A DNA stretch of 40,255 nucleotides from positions 1 to 40,255 of the forward strand of contig BDTS01000106.1 of the NCBI GenBank assembly GCA_002897915.1, written 5' to 3'. Each line of letters begins with the position of its first letter. Within the stretch, counting starts at the first letter, position 1. Shown one piece after another: positions 1 through 7,034 of the stretch. The position numbers and the translations under genes were made by a program. The notes below the pieces were generated by a model that worked only from the letters and a program-made list of their open reading frames with translations, did no database searches and had not been told where the DNA came from. The DNA is from a bacterium BMS3Bbin09. GTDB lineage: Bacteria; Nitrospirota; Thermodesulfovibrionia; UBA6902.

Positions 1-1050
1 GTCTCTTTTCTTGTGGCGGCATTGAACGGACTTTTATTTGATCTGCTCGTTAACCGGGAAAGTAAGTGGCGGACGACAGCCAGTGTCCTTTATGCAGTTC
101 TTCTTGCTGTAGTTCTCTTCTACGGCTCCGGGAGGCTGGCTGAAGGCGAAGACGGCAGGGAGTTCAAGGTAAGCGTTATACAGGGGAATATATCTCAGGA
201 CAAAAAATGGGACGCCAGGTTCCAGAAAGAGGTCATTGATACGTATAAAAGGCTTACGCTCAAGGCCATGCCCGAAGGCCCGGACATGATCGTCTGGCCC
301 GAGACCGCGCTCCCTTTTATATTCGGTTACAATGAGGACCTTACCGAAGAGACCCTTTCTTTTCAGAAAGGGCTTGAGACATACCTCCTTTTCGGCAGCA
401 TTCTGCTGAATAGCACGGAACCAGGCGGATCCAGTTTCACAAACAGCGCGGTCCTTCTTTCGCCACAGGGGGACGTAGCCTCTGTCTACGATAAGATGCA
501 TCTTGTGCCCTACGGTGAATATGTTCCGTTCAGGAATCTTATTCCGTTTGTCAGGAGGTTGACTGCAGGGATCGGGGATTTCATTCCCGGCGAGGAATAC
601 CTGGTCATGAAGACCCCCTTTGCGAAGATCGGCAACCTTATTTGCTATGAGATCATATTCCCGGGCCTGGTCAGGAGTTTTGTCGAGAAAGGAGCCAATG
701 TGCTGGTGACGATAACGAATGATGCCTGGTTCGGCCGTACTTCCGCGCCCTATCAGCATTTTGCGATAGCGGTATTCAGGGCAATCGAGAACAGGGTGCC
801 GGTAATAAGATCCGCTAACACCGGGATATCCGGCTTTATAGATACCAGGGGAAGGATCAGTAAAACAAGCGATATCTTTGTCGAGGCGGTCCTGACCGAA
901 AAAGTAGCGGTTGGGACGAGCAGAAGTATCTATACTGAGTATGGGGATATCTTCGCGTATTTATGCATAGCAGGCGCCATGCTGATTATCATAAGGAATA
1001 TTGCTTACTCCAGGCCCTTCTTGGAGACCTCTTCTTCAAAGAACTTCTGA
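1..1050 (+). CDS. lnt: Apolipoprotein N-acyltransferase, C-terminal part (5' end outside window)
   Basis: Transfers the third acyl chain from a phospholipid to the N-terminal cysteine of lipoproteins at the periplasmic face of the inner membrane. The frame is open from base 1, so the true start lies upstream and only about 349 codons are visible. A hydrophobic segment (residues near TASVLYAVLLAVVLFYGSG) is followed by a carbon-nitrogen hydrolase domain. That domain shows the family triad: Glu in WPETALPF, Lys in DKMHLVPYGEY and Cys in CYEIIFP. A last membrane helix (LCIAGAMLIIIR) lies near the C-terminus. The 3' end overlaps the 3' end of the convergent DUF507 gene by 46 bases. Its products would include the lipoproteins Pal and CpoB encoded further along. 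The family call is very secure. Confidence 0.96.
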   Translation, partial: VSFLVAALNGLLFDLLVNRESKWRTTASVLYAVLLAVVLFYGSGRLAEGEDGREFKVSVIQGNISQDKKWDARFQKEVIDTYKRLTLKAMPEGPDMIVWPETALPFIFGYNEDLTEETLSFQKGLETYLLFGSILLNSTEPGGSSFTNSAVLLSPQGDVASVYDKMHLVPYGEYVPFRNLIPFVRRLTAGIGDFIPGEEYLVMKTPFAKIGNLICYEIIFPGLVRSFVEKGANVLVTITNDAWFGRTSAPYQHFAIAVFRAIENRVPVIRSANTGISGFIDTRGRISKTSDIFVEAVLTEKVAVGTSRSIYTEYGDIFAYLCIAGAMLIIIRNIAYSRPFLETSSSKNF

Positions 1051-1283
1051 TAGAGTACCTCCCATTCCGAGCTGCCCTCGTATATCTTCTTTGAGTAGGA
1101 TTCGAGCTTTTTCGTGACCTTTTCTTCTATGTTTTCAGCGATCTTCAGCTCTCTTTCGATAGTGGTCCTCATCTCGCGCCTGATAGTCCCATCGTCGGTA
1201 AGAGGAGTCATGGTTCCTTGACTGAGAAGGGCCTTCAGGATTACATGTGTGATGTGGCGTATCTTATCGTCCGAGAGTCTCAT
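1005..1283 (-). CDS. DUF507 family protein, second of a tandem pair
   Basis: A 92-residue soluble protein of unknown function that matches the DUF507 pattern. It starts MRLSDDKIRHITHVIL, has a charged helical middle (ERELKIAENIEEKVTKKLES) and ends in a hydrophobic and acidic tail (WEVLYQKFFEEE). It has no signal peptide or membrane segment and looks almost entirely alpha-helical. The start overlaps the stop of the upstream DUF507 paralogue by four bases (ATGA-type), so the two are probably translationally coupled. It ends inside the 3' end of lnt on the other strand. The pair sits downstream of rpsR, so it may share the ribosomal-protein transcript. No activity is known for the family, and I can only describe it. 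Confidence 0.85.
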   Translation of the reverse strand: MRLSDDKIRHITHVILKALLSQGTMTPLTDDGTIRREMRTTIERELKIAENIEEKVTKKLESYSKKIYEGSSEWEVLYQKFFEEEVSKKGLE

Positions 1284-1561
1284 ATTACAATATTGCGTTC
1301 CCTTAAGATCTTCTGTTTTGTCATATTAAATAGCCTCTGGTAATCAAGCTGTCCCTTCTCGATCTCAGCGTCATACTGTCTCAACATCTCTTTGATCTCG
1401 TCATTGAGCCTGTCTTCGACCATAAGCTCTTCAAGCAGCAACTTTTCAATAAGCGCTACAACCTGGTCATTTGGATCTCTTAACCTGACCAGTTCATTCT
1501 TCAGGAGATCTCTTAAGATCTTTTTAGAGATGCCTGGCACCCAACCCTTTGGAATTCTCAT
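1280..1561 (-). CDS. DUF507 family protein, first of a tandem pair
   Basis: A 93-residue helical protein resembling its downstream neighbour in length, charge pattern and layout. It has an N-terminal basic segment (MRIPKGWVPGISKKIL), a central acidic and hydrophobic helix (KLLLEELMVEDRLNDEIKEM) and a C-terminal DYQRLFNMTKQKIL segment that parallels WEVLYQKFF in the paralogue. The two look like an ancient duplication. It begins 7 bases after the rpsR stop and overlaps the next DUF507 gene by four bases, consistent with one operon. No enzymatic motif, cysteine cluster or export signal is visible. Two different DUF507 subunits encoded side by side could form a heterodimer, but that is inference. 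Confidence 0.85.
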   Translation of the reverse strand: MRIPKGWVPGISKKILRDLLKNELVRLRDPNDQVVALIEKLLLEELMVEDRLNDEIKEMLRQYDAEIEKGQLDYQRLFNMTKQKILRERNIVI

Positions 1562-1568
1562 TATTTCT

Positions 1569-1799
1569 CTATTTTTCTATAAATGGTATCAGGGCTATGT
1601 TACGCGCCTTCTTAATGGCCCGTGTAAGTTCTCTCTGGTGTTTTGTGCAATTTCCTGTCATTCTGGCGGCTATGATCTTACCCCTTTCGGTAAGAAAGGT
1701 TCTGAGAGTTCTTATGTCTTTATAATCTATGAACACGATCTTATCTGCACAGAATTTGCAGAATTTTCTTTTTTGAAATTTTCTATATGGTTTTTTCAA
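1569..1799 (-). CDS. rpsR: 30S ribosomal protein S18
   Basis: A small-subunit protein that pairs with S6 on the 16S rRNA platform. The 76 residues carry the family signature [20 protein letters not shown] near the C-terminus and a basic N-terminus. Cys14, Cys17 (CKFC) and Cys51 are retained, which resembles the zinc-binding (C+) form of S18. The start codon is TTG at 1797-1799. It is chosen because a good Shine-Dalgarno (AGAGGA) lies 8 bases upstream and no ATG precedes the conserved region. It lies in the classical order rpsF-ssb-rpsR. rplI, which often follows, is absent; two DUF507 genes occupy that place. Confidence 0.96.
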   Translation of the reverse strand: MKKPYRKFQKRKFCKFCADKIVFIDYKDIRTLRTFLTERGKIIAARMTGNCTKHQRELTRAIKKARNIALIPFIEK

Positions 1800-1833
1800 T
1801 TTATTTATCCTCTATTATCTTTAATTTAATTTT

Positions 1834-2232
1834 TTAAAATGGTTCAATGTCCGTAGTTTCCTCTGGAGCAGGGGCCGTTCCGCCGCCTGAACTTTGGTCC
1901 GAAGTGCTCTGTCTTCTGGACATGAAGCGTACGTTCTGGGCAACAACCTCGTGCTTGCTTCTCTTCTGCCCGTCCTCGGTCTCCCAGCGGCTTTCCTGGA
2001 GCCTTCCTTCAACGAGAACGTTGCTTCCTTTATTAAGGTATTGCCCGCATGTGTCAGCCTGCTTGCCGAAAACGACAATGTTTATGAAAGTGACTTCTTC
2101 TTTCATCTCTTCGCCCTGTTTATACTTGCGGTTGACAGCCAGACCGAAATTACAGACCGAGGTGCCCTGGGGCGTGTATCTCAGTTCGGGGTCTCTTGTA
2201 AGGTTACCGATAAGGATGACTTTATTGAACAT
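1834..2232 (-). CDS. ssb: Single-stranded DNA-binding protein
   Basis: Coats single-stranded DNA in replication, repair and recombination, and recruits partner proteins through its C-terminal tip. The OB fold covers roughly residues 1-105 (MFNKVILIGNLTRDPELRYT at the start, FINIVVFGKQAD and VLVEGRLQ inside). It is followed by a short Ser/Gly/Pro-rich linker and the acidic tip DIEPF, equivalent to the classic DDIPF partner-binding tail. The 132-residue length is short for the family because of the brief linker. The start overlaps the rpsF stop by one base (TAATG) with a GGAGGGG ribosome site, so translation is coupled to S6. It is the middle gene of rpsF-ssb-rpsR. Confidence 0.97.
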   Translation of the reverse strand: MFNKVILIGNLTRDPELRYTPQGTSVCNFGLAVNRKYKQGEEMKEEVTFINIVVFGKQADTCGQYLNKGSNVLVEGRLQESRWETEDGQKRSKHEVVAQNVRFMSRRQSTSDQSSGGGTAPAPEETTDIEPF

Positions 2233-2654
2233 TATTTCCCCTCCGGCGATCCTGCTTCCTCTCCAACTGCTTTTTTTACGGTCTCTGCGGCCGCTTCCTG
2301 GACAGGGGCTGTATCGCTGACTTTATCATCTGTTTTTGGTTTTGGGAGTATGGCTTCGATCTGTGCTTTCTTTACATACTTTACGACCATGAACTTGATG
2401 ATGGAGTCAATTACCTTGCATAACTTTTCGAGTTCGAGGATGGTTGTTGGGGGTGCCTTGAAATAAAAGAGAAAATAGTTGCCTTTCTGGTGTTTGTTCA
2501 GCTCGTAAGCAAGCTTACGGCGACCCCAGTTCTCGGTCTTGAATATTTCTCCGCCCTGCTTGGTGATCATGTCCTTTATCTTGGTGACAGTCTCTTCTGC
2601 GGCGCTGTCGTCAAGGTTTGCATCAAGGATCATAACCTTTTCATAATAATTCAT
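2232..2654 (-). CDS. rpsF: 30S ribosomal protein S6
   Basis: Binds S18 and the central domain of 16S rRNA. The ferredoxin-like S6 core runs from NYYEKVMILDANL through NWGRRKLAYELNKHQKGNYF to VKYVKKAQIEAIL. It is followed by an acidic, Ala/Glu-rich tail of about 35 residues (residues 106-140) that resembles the modifiable acidic tail of some S6 proteins. I place the start at 2654. A GGAGG ribosome site lies 5 bases upstream of that ATG, whereas the in-frame ATG four codons earlier overlaps this site and has none of its own. It is first in the rpsF-ssb-rpsR operon, behind a plausible promoter and a structured leader that may allow S6:S18 feedback. Confidence 0.95.
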   Translation of the reverse strand: MNYYEKVMILDANLDDSAAEETVTKIKDMITKQGGEIFKTENWGRRKLAYELNKHQKGNYFLFYFKAPPTTILELEKLCKVIDSIIKFMVVKYVKKAQIEAILPKPKTDDKVSDTAPVQEAAAETVKKAVGEEAGSPEGK

Positions 2655-2679
2655 TAATACCTCCATATGGGTTTATTCT

Positions 2680-2718
2680 TTCCGCCCGGACCTTAAAAAA
2701 GCCCTTTATAATGCGGAA
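2680..2718 (-). promoter_or_regulatory. Hairpin in the rpsF leader, candidate S6:S18 feedback site
   Basis: On the minus strand the arms TTCCGC and GCGGAA (2713-2718 and 2680-2685) can pair and enclose a 27-nt apical region containing GGTCCGG. It lies between the predicted promoter and the rpsF ribosome site. Many bacteria have an S6:S18-binding RNA motif in this leader built around a CCG-containing bulge. The match here is only loose, so this is a candidate, not an identification. Confidence 0.3.
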
Positions 2719-2759
2719 GACCAGCCCCTACACCTATTTGTAAGAGCAAAGAGTCTAAT

Positions 2760-2789
2760 TTTATAGCATAATGTAGCCGGAAAAAGCAA
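2760..2789 (-). promoter_or_regulatory. Predicted sigma-70 promoter of the rpsF-ssb-rpsR operon
   Basis: On the minus strand TTGCTT (2784-2789) and TATAAA (2760-2765) are separated by 18 bases. The -10 matches consensus at 5 of 6 positions and the -35 at 3 of 6. It would give a leader of about 100 nt before the rpsF start. Confidence 0.45.
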
Positions 2790-2823
2790 TAAACCCAGTA
2801 TAAATAAAGGGCTATGGGCGAGA

Positions 2824-2875
2824 GGCAATAGGCGATAGGAAAAGATTGAAACCCATTGCCCATTGCCTATTGCCC
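2824..2875. repeat. Imperfect inverted repeat built from 7-nt units
   Basis: The arms GGCAATAGGCGATAGG (2824-2839) and CCCATTGCCTATTGCC (2859-2874) are complementary at 14 of 16 positions. The right side contains three tandem heptamers (CCCATTG, CCCATTG, CCTATTG) from 2852. It sits just past the trmN6 stop and upstream of the rpsF promoter. There is no strong T-run, so a terminator role is uncertain; it looks more like a dispersed genomic repeat. Confidence 0.5.
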
Positions 2876-2888
2876 CTGGCCACGCTGT

Positions 2889-3626
2889 CTATGTTTTTAG
2901 TATGTCCCTTGCTTCCCGGGTGTAATCATTCCCTTTTTCATATAGATAGAGCGGCGGATCGATCTTGAGCCATATGCCGCCTCCCTTAACCGCCTCGATC
3001 ATGACCATTTTGGCCTCTTCGCTCTGCCGGGAGTGGACAAAGCGCATCCTTTTTGGCTCGAGCCTGGACGCCCTGAGCAGGCTTATAAGTTCAGCGAGCC
3101 TGAAGGGGTGGTAGATCATATAGAACCTGCGGTTATGCTTGAGCAGATACGCGGCCGTGCTTATGAGGTCCGGGAGGCTGATCTCTATCTCGTGTCTTGC
3201 TATGGCCCTCTCTTCGTCTGTGCTCATGCGCCCGGTCTTTGGCTTCCTAAAAGGGGGGTTAGAAAATACAAAGTCGAAGCCATTTGCAGGGAACTCCTTC
3301 TTGAGCTCCTTCATATCCATCGAAAGGATATTGATATTATCTTTTAGATCATTGAGTTCCGTGTTTTTCCTGGCACGTTCCGCAAGGGGCTCCTGTATCT
3401 CGACCGCGGTTATCTCTGCATTCTTGAGCCTCTTTGCGAGCAGGATGGATATTATCCCTGAGCCCGTTCCGAGCTCTATCCCCTTCTCGAGACGTTTTGC
3501 TGTAATAAAGTCCTCGAGCAGGATCGCGTCTATGCTGAAGCGGTAGCCCTCTTTTGACTGAATGATCTTTACATCCTTGATCGTATCGAGGGTTTCGTCT
3601 TTGTTAGGGTCTAAGTGTGATTTCAT
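2889..3626 (-). CDS. trmN6: tRNA1(Val) (adenine(37)-N6)-methyltransferase family protein
   Basis: A class I SAM-dependent methyltransferase of the TrmN6/YfiC type, which N6-methylates A37 of tRNA-Val in E. coli. The 245 residues contain the SAM-binding loop ELGTGSG (51-57), an acidic residue after the second strand (AVEIQE), and the catalytic NPPF motif (123-126) typical of N6-adenine or N5-glutamine methylation. The segment EEERAIARHE-like (DEERAIARHEIEI) and the C-terminal PPLYLYEKGNDYT tail are characteristic of this family and separate it from PrmC or HemK. The gene reads away from the divergent 594-residue protein at 3714, with a palindrome between them. Substrate specificity is inferred from the family. 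Confidence 0.87.
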   Translation of the reverse strand: MKSHLDPNKDETLDTIKDVKIIQSKEGYRFSIDAILLEDFITAKRLEKGIELGTGSGIISILLAKRLKNAEITAVEIQEPLAERARKNTELNDLKDNINILSMDMKELKKEFPANGFDFVFSNPPFRKPKTGRMSTDEERAIARHEIEISLPDLISTAAYLLKHNRRFYMIYHPFRLAELISLLRASRLEPKRMRFVHSRQSEEAKMVMIEAVKGGGIWLKIDPPLYLYEKGNDYTREARDILKT

Positions 3627-3640
3627 AATATAATTGTCTC

Positions 3641-3669
3641 GTAAGGGCTGGTTTCAAACCAGCCCTTAC
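3641..3669. repeat. 29-nt perfect palindrome (GTAA-type, REP-like)
   Basis: The left arm GTAAGGGCTGGTTT (3641-3654), a central C, and its exact reverse complement AAACCAGCCCTTAC (3656-3669). It lies between divergent trmN6 and the 3714 gene, so it cannot terminate either. It shares the GTAR...YTAC border with palindromes at 14001 and 24574 in this window. Confidence 0.7.
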
Positions 3670-3713
3670 AATTTTACTATATTTGTTTTGTACTGTGGCA
3701 TTATATTAACAAT

Positions 3714-5498
3714 ATGAAAAGAGGTGACAATAGAGCGGGTTTATTAGTCATTGTTTTATTGCTGGCATGCGTCAGTGCATTTGCATATTATTTTGTACCT
3801 TCCGGGCCGATATCCGGATCAATATCCTATGTTGAGAAAGGGAATAATAATAAATTAAAAAAGAGAGCATCAAGATTAAGGGCCGATAAAAAAAGAACTG
3901 CTGCTAAAACCGCAAAAGAGTCTTCCAAAGAACTGAAGATCCCCAAGGAAGTCATAACGGGATGGGTTACTATAGTCGATCCCTGGGGAGGGGAAATTAA
4001 CAAGTTCAGAGCAGGATTGGCCGGGGACGGCTGGCTGGCTCTCCCTGCCAGAGCCTGCCTTGGTGGAAATGCCTGGTATTTTGAATCTGATTCCGGCCGG
4101 GAAGCCGGGATCTCCGGAGGGTTGTGGGTAAAAGGGGATAAAGTAGGATTGTGGCATCTTGTAAACGTTCCCGGCAGTTATGACGGGCCCGGGATTGCCT
4201 CCTGGAATGAAAATGAATCTGTTTCATGGAAAAGCATTGAGTCGGCCAATGTGTATCATTCTATTAAATTGTATCCCGGCCTTACCGAGGGTTTTTTTAT
4301 ATCAACGTCTTTACCAGATAACATTGATGAATCAGGGGTCTTTATCCAGAACGACATGATAGTCGGCTGGTCTTTTGGCGGAACATCCGGCAAAGGTTTT
4401 ATGTGGCCCGGCAATGCAGAGAAGCCGCTGGAATACAGGACGTTGGTTAAATATTTTTACGATATCACCTTTGCAAACGGCCGTGAAGAAAAATTCGCCA
4501 GGGCTTTATCTATAAAACAGGACAATATGGCTCTCGTCCAGCTTGCTTCATTTATTGAAGGCTTCAAGTTGCGGCCGAAACTGTTGTTAGAGGATACCCC
4601 CGATCATTTATTGCCTGAAGCGATCATTAAGCGTATGCGCGTTATTGTTATCAATGCCATGCATCGTGATGAAGGAAGTAAAGTCGTTGATATGTTAAGC
4701 AGTCAGACATTGAGGCAGATCAATGATATTGGTTTGTTTATCGACCTTGTTCCGGTTATTGACTCTGTTCAAGGTTTTGAGACGGCAATAAACGCAATAG
4801 AGGATACCGGAGCATATATTGTTCAACAACTCGGAAGGGAAGTTCCGGAACTTAACAGTCTCCACCGTCATTTATATCAGGACTGGCTGAAGTCTCTACT
4901 TTCTGATGGTGAAGAGGACAGGGGATCGCAGATCTACACTGAAGCAAAATATTTTTATCCCGATGATCCTGACATCCATCTGTTAGGGGTTGAACTAAAG
5001 CTTCTGAGCGGCGATTGGGAGGGTGCAGAGCGCTTATTATATATGAAAAATTATCCGTCTGCTTTTCAGATCCGTTTCGAACTTCTTGCCAGCCGTATCT
5101 CTGAGATGAAGGGGGAGGAAGAGAAAATTGTCATACGCTTCGAGCGCGGATCGAACAAAATAATGGTGACAGCAGCAGTCAACGGATCAGTCAATCAGGA
5201 TTTTATGGTTGATACCGGGGCCACTATAGTTACCATTCCTTCATCAACTGCCGATAAACTTGGTTTGGATGTTGTTCACGGACAGAATATGATCTCAACT
5301 GTAGGAGGCCCTGTCAAAGCCGGTGAAGTAATTATTGATGCGATAGAGATCGATGGATGGGTAGAGTACAATGTCAGGGCTTTTGTTGTCGACATCCCTG
5401 ATCAGCCGGGGCTTGGCTTGCTCGGCCTGAATTATCTCGGGAGGTTTCAGATGGACCTGAAACCCGAAGAGGGGACCCTGCTGCTTTCACCGCGATAA
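3714..5498 (+). CDS. Membrane-anchored protein with degenerate trypsin-like region and C-terminal retropepsin-like aspartic protease domain
   Basis: A 594-residue protein with an N-terminal signal or anchor helix (residues 9-28, GLLVIVLLLACVSAFAYYF) and a Lys/Arg-rich linker (42-78). Residues about 80-230 look like a worn-down trypsin-like fold: DESGVFIQNDMIVGWS (205-220) resembles the Ser-loop region, but the position where His is expected reads ARACL. A helical, TPR-like middle follows (about 250-475). The C-terminus (about 485-594) is a retropepsin-like aspartic protease of clan AA, with D500-T-G-A and the later hydrophobic-Gly segment GLGLLGLNYL. Such single-domain proteases act as dimers. 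The gene is more AT-rich than its neighbours and stop-to-stop adjacent to gph. Substrate is unknown. The C-terminal domain call is firm; the N-terminal fold is inference. Confidence 0.72.
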   Translation: MKRGDNRAGLLVIVLLLACVSAFAYYFVPSGPISGSISYVEKGNNNKLKKRASRLRADKKRTAAKTAKESSKELKIPKEVITGWVTIVDPWGGEINKFRAGLAGDGWLALPARACLGGNAWYFESDSGREAGISGGLWVKGDKVGLWHLVNVPGSYDGPGIASWNENESVSWKSIESANVYHSIKLYPGLTEGFFISTSLPDNIDESGVFIQNDMIVGWSFGGTSGKGFMWPGNAEKPLEYRTLVKYFYDITFANGREEKFARALSIKQDNMALVQLASFIEGFKLRPKLLLEDTPDHLLPEAIIKRMRVIVINAMHRDEGSKVVDMLSSQTLRQINDIGLFIDLVPVIDSVQGFETAINAIEDTGAYIVQQLGREVPELNSLHRHLYQDWLKSLLSDGEEDRGSQIYTEAKYFYPDDPDIHLLGVELKLLSGDWEGAERLLYMKNYPSAFQIRFELLASRISEMKGEEEKIVIRFERGSNKIMVTAAVNGSVNQDFMVDTGATIVTIPSSTADKLGLDVVHGQNMISTVGGPVKAGEVIIDAIEIDGWVEYNVRAFVVDIPDQPGLGLLGLNYLGRFQMDLKPEEGTLLLSPR

Positions 5499-6149
5499 TT
5501 ACATATTCGGTATGATCTTTGATAGCTTATCAAATCCATCAATTATAAAATCCGATCCTTCCAGATAACTCCTGTCCCTGAAGCCATAAGTAACTCCGAT
5601 CACCTTTATCCCCGCGGCCCTGCCTGCCTCAACATCAAAATTGCTGTCGCCTATAATGGCGGTCTCTTCTTTTGATACCCCGAATTTCTCCATAAGATTG
5701 AGGATAGGGACGGGTGAGGGCTTTTTCTCGCGCACGCTGTCGCTTCCCCATAGGATCTCGAAATGCTCCAGTATCCCGAGGTCGCCAAGGATCTTTCTTG
5801 AGAATCCCTCCCTCTTGTTCGAGAGGATAGCCATTTTGTAGCCAATAAGTTTCGAGAGGGTTTCCTTTACATGCGGATATAGCCTGGTATTGTCCATCAG
5901 ATGTACTGAATAGAAGTCGATGTACCTGCGGGTAATGATTTCAAGTGCCTCCGGGCTGTCTCCGCCCTTGAGAGTCTGGACAAGTGACGAGAAGAACTTT
6001 GTCAGGCCTGACCCGACCATCATCATCGTCTCTTCAACGGAATATTTTTTCCCGCCAAAGGGTTCCACGCAGTAGTTCAGTGCGTCAGTGATGTCCTGCG
6101 CTGTGTCTGCCAGAGTGCCGTCCAGGTCGAATATCAGCAGTTTTAGCAT
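5499..6149 (-). CDS. gph: Phosphoglycolate phosphatase-like HAD hydrolase
   Basis: A cytoplasmic HAD-superfamily phosphatase that probably hydrolyses 2-phosphoglycolate or a related small phosphoester. All four HAD motifs are present: D8-L-D10-G-T (nucleophile and acid/base), S110-N-K (motif II), Lys142/143 (motif III) and GDSNFD at 167-172 (motif IV, metal binding). A helical cap occupies residues about 15-95. The 216-residue length fits the Gph/PpaX group. Its stop codon directly abuts the stop of the convergent 594-residue gene with no spacer. Substrates overlap widely in this group, so pyrophosphatase PpaX is an alternative. Confidence 0.82.
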   Translation of the reverse strand: MLKLLIFDLDGTLADTAQDITDALNYCVEPFGGKKYSVEETMMMVGSGLTKFFSSLVQTLKGGDSPEALEIITRRYIDFYSVHLMDNTRLYPHVKETLSKLIGYKMAILSNKREGFSRKILGDLGILEHFEILWGSDSVREKKPSPVPILNLMEKFGVSKEETAIIGDSNFDVEAGRAAGIKVIGVTYGFRDRSYLEGSDFIIDGFDKLSKIIPNM

Positions 6150-6200
6150 AAGGTAGACATTATAACAAAAGGTGCGGCAGTATGGGGAGCTGTCCCTTTA

Positions 6201-6908
6201 TCATTCTGTCTGTCTAACTCTTTTCCGCTTGTTCTCTTCATATCGAAGCTGCAGTATTTCAACAAAAAGCGCGAAACCCATAGGCAAATAAATATACGCT
6301 TTTGGGACATGCTTGTGCATTCCTTCCATGAAAATTGTAATGCCGATGGTTATTAGAAAAGCCAGGGCGAGTATTTTAAGCGATGGTCTTTGTAAAATAA
6401 AATCTCCAACCGGTTTGGCAAAAGCCAGAATTACCAGGAATGACACAATTACAGCTGCAATGATTATCCATATTTTATTTGTTAAGCCGATTGCGGTAAT
6501 AACTGAATCTACTGAAAATACAATGTCCAGTATAACAATTTGCGTGATGACGCTAAAAAAAGTTTTAGTTCCGGTATTAACATAGGGGTCATGTTCTTCC
6601 TTTAGCTCTATGGTGTTATGAATTTCCCGAACAGCCTTATATAAAAGAAACAGCCCGCCCGCAAGAAGTATGATATCCCGTATCGAAAATGAAAATAGAA
6701 TGTTACTTGTATGAGTTGCAAGCTTTAGCAGAACCATAAGCATCACGATCCTTGCAAGCAGGGCTATCGCTAATCCTAATACTCTTGCTTTGTTTCTTTG
6801 TGATTCCGACACTCTCTCAACAAATATAGAGATGACAAGTATGTTGTCAACTCCGAGCACCAGCTCTAAAGCAATTAGTAATGATAATAATGCAAATGAA
6901 TCAGCCAT
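6201..6908 (-). CDS. TerC family integral membrane protein (probable metal-ion exporter)
   Basis: A 235-residue polytopic protein with about seven membrane helices. Two internally similar halves carry the family's acidic signatures: LELVLGVDNIL at the N-terminus and IVFSVDSVIT in the middle. TerC relatives (YkoY, Alx/MntX-like, MeeF/MeeY) are linked to manganese export and to metal loading of exported enzymes, and older members to tellurite resistance. The C-terminus is basic (RYEENKRKRVRQ). No Mn-sensing yybP-ykoY riboswitch is seen in its short leader. A strong promoter lies upstream and covers a palindrome. No ribosome site is obvious before the ATG, but the start matches the usual TerC N-terminus. 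The metal specificity is inferred. Confidence 0.85.
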   Translation of the reverse strand: MADSFALLSLLIALELVLGVDNILVISIFVERVSESQRNKARVLGLAIALLARIVMLMVLLKLATHTSNILFSFSIRDIILLAGGLFLLYKAVREIHNTIELKEEHDPYVNTGTKTFFSVITQIVILDIVFSVDSVITAIGLTNKIWIIIAAVIVSFLVILAFAKPVGDFILQRPSLKILALAFLITIGITIFMEGMHKHVPKAYIYLPMGFALFVEILQLRYEENKRKRVRQTE

Positions 6909-6978
6909 GACAATAAATTTATATTTTTACGGGTTTTTCGTCAAAACGGGGGGAGAAGTTTATGCCATGCCCACTGGA

Positions 6979-7007
6979 AGTATAAATTTTCCCTGCCAGT
7001 TTGGCAA
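6979..7007 (-). promoter_or_regulatory. Strong sigma-70 promoter of the terC-like gene with palindromic -35 region
   Basis: On the minus strand TTGCCA (7002-7007) and TATACT (6979-6984) are separated by exactly 17 bases. The -35 overlaps the inverted repeat TGCCAaacTGGCA, a plausible repressor site. The predicted leader before the ATG at 6908 is about 65 nt. Confidence 0.6.
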
Positions 7008-7034
7008 GAAAAATAATTACGAATTATCAATTAT

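Noticed and set aside
6909-6978. Manganese (yybP-ykoY) riboswitch upstream of the terC-like gene
   Set aside because: The predicted leader is only about 65 nt and I cannot find the conserved paired motifs.
6955-6990. Possible fourth copy of the 32-34 kb intergenic core (GAAGTTTATGCC)
   Set aside because: Only about 10 of 12 bases match and the TGGTATAA half is displaced; it lies under the terC promoter and is more easily explained by that.
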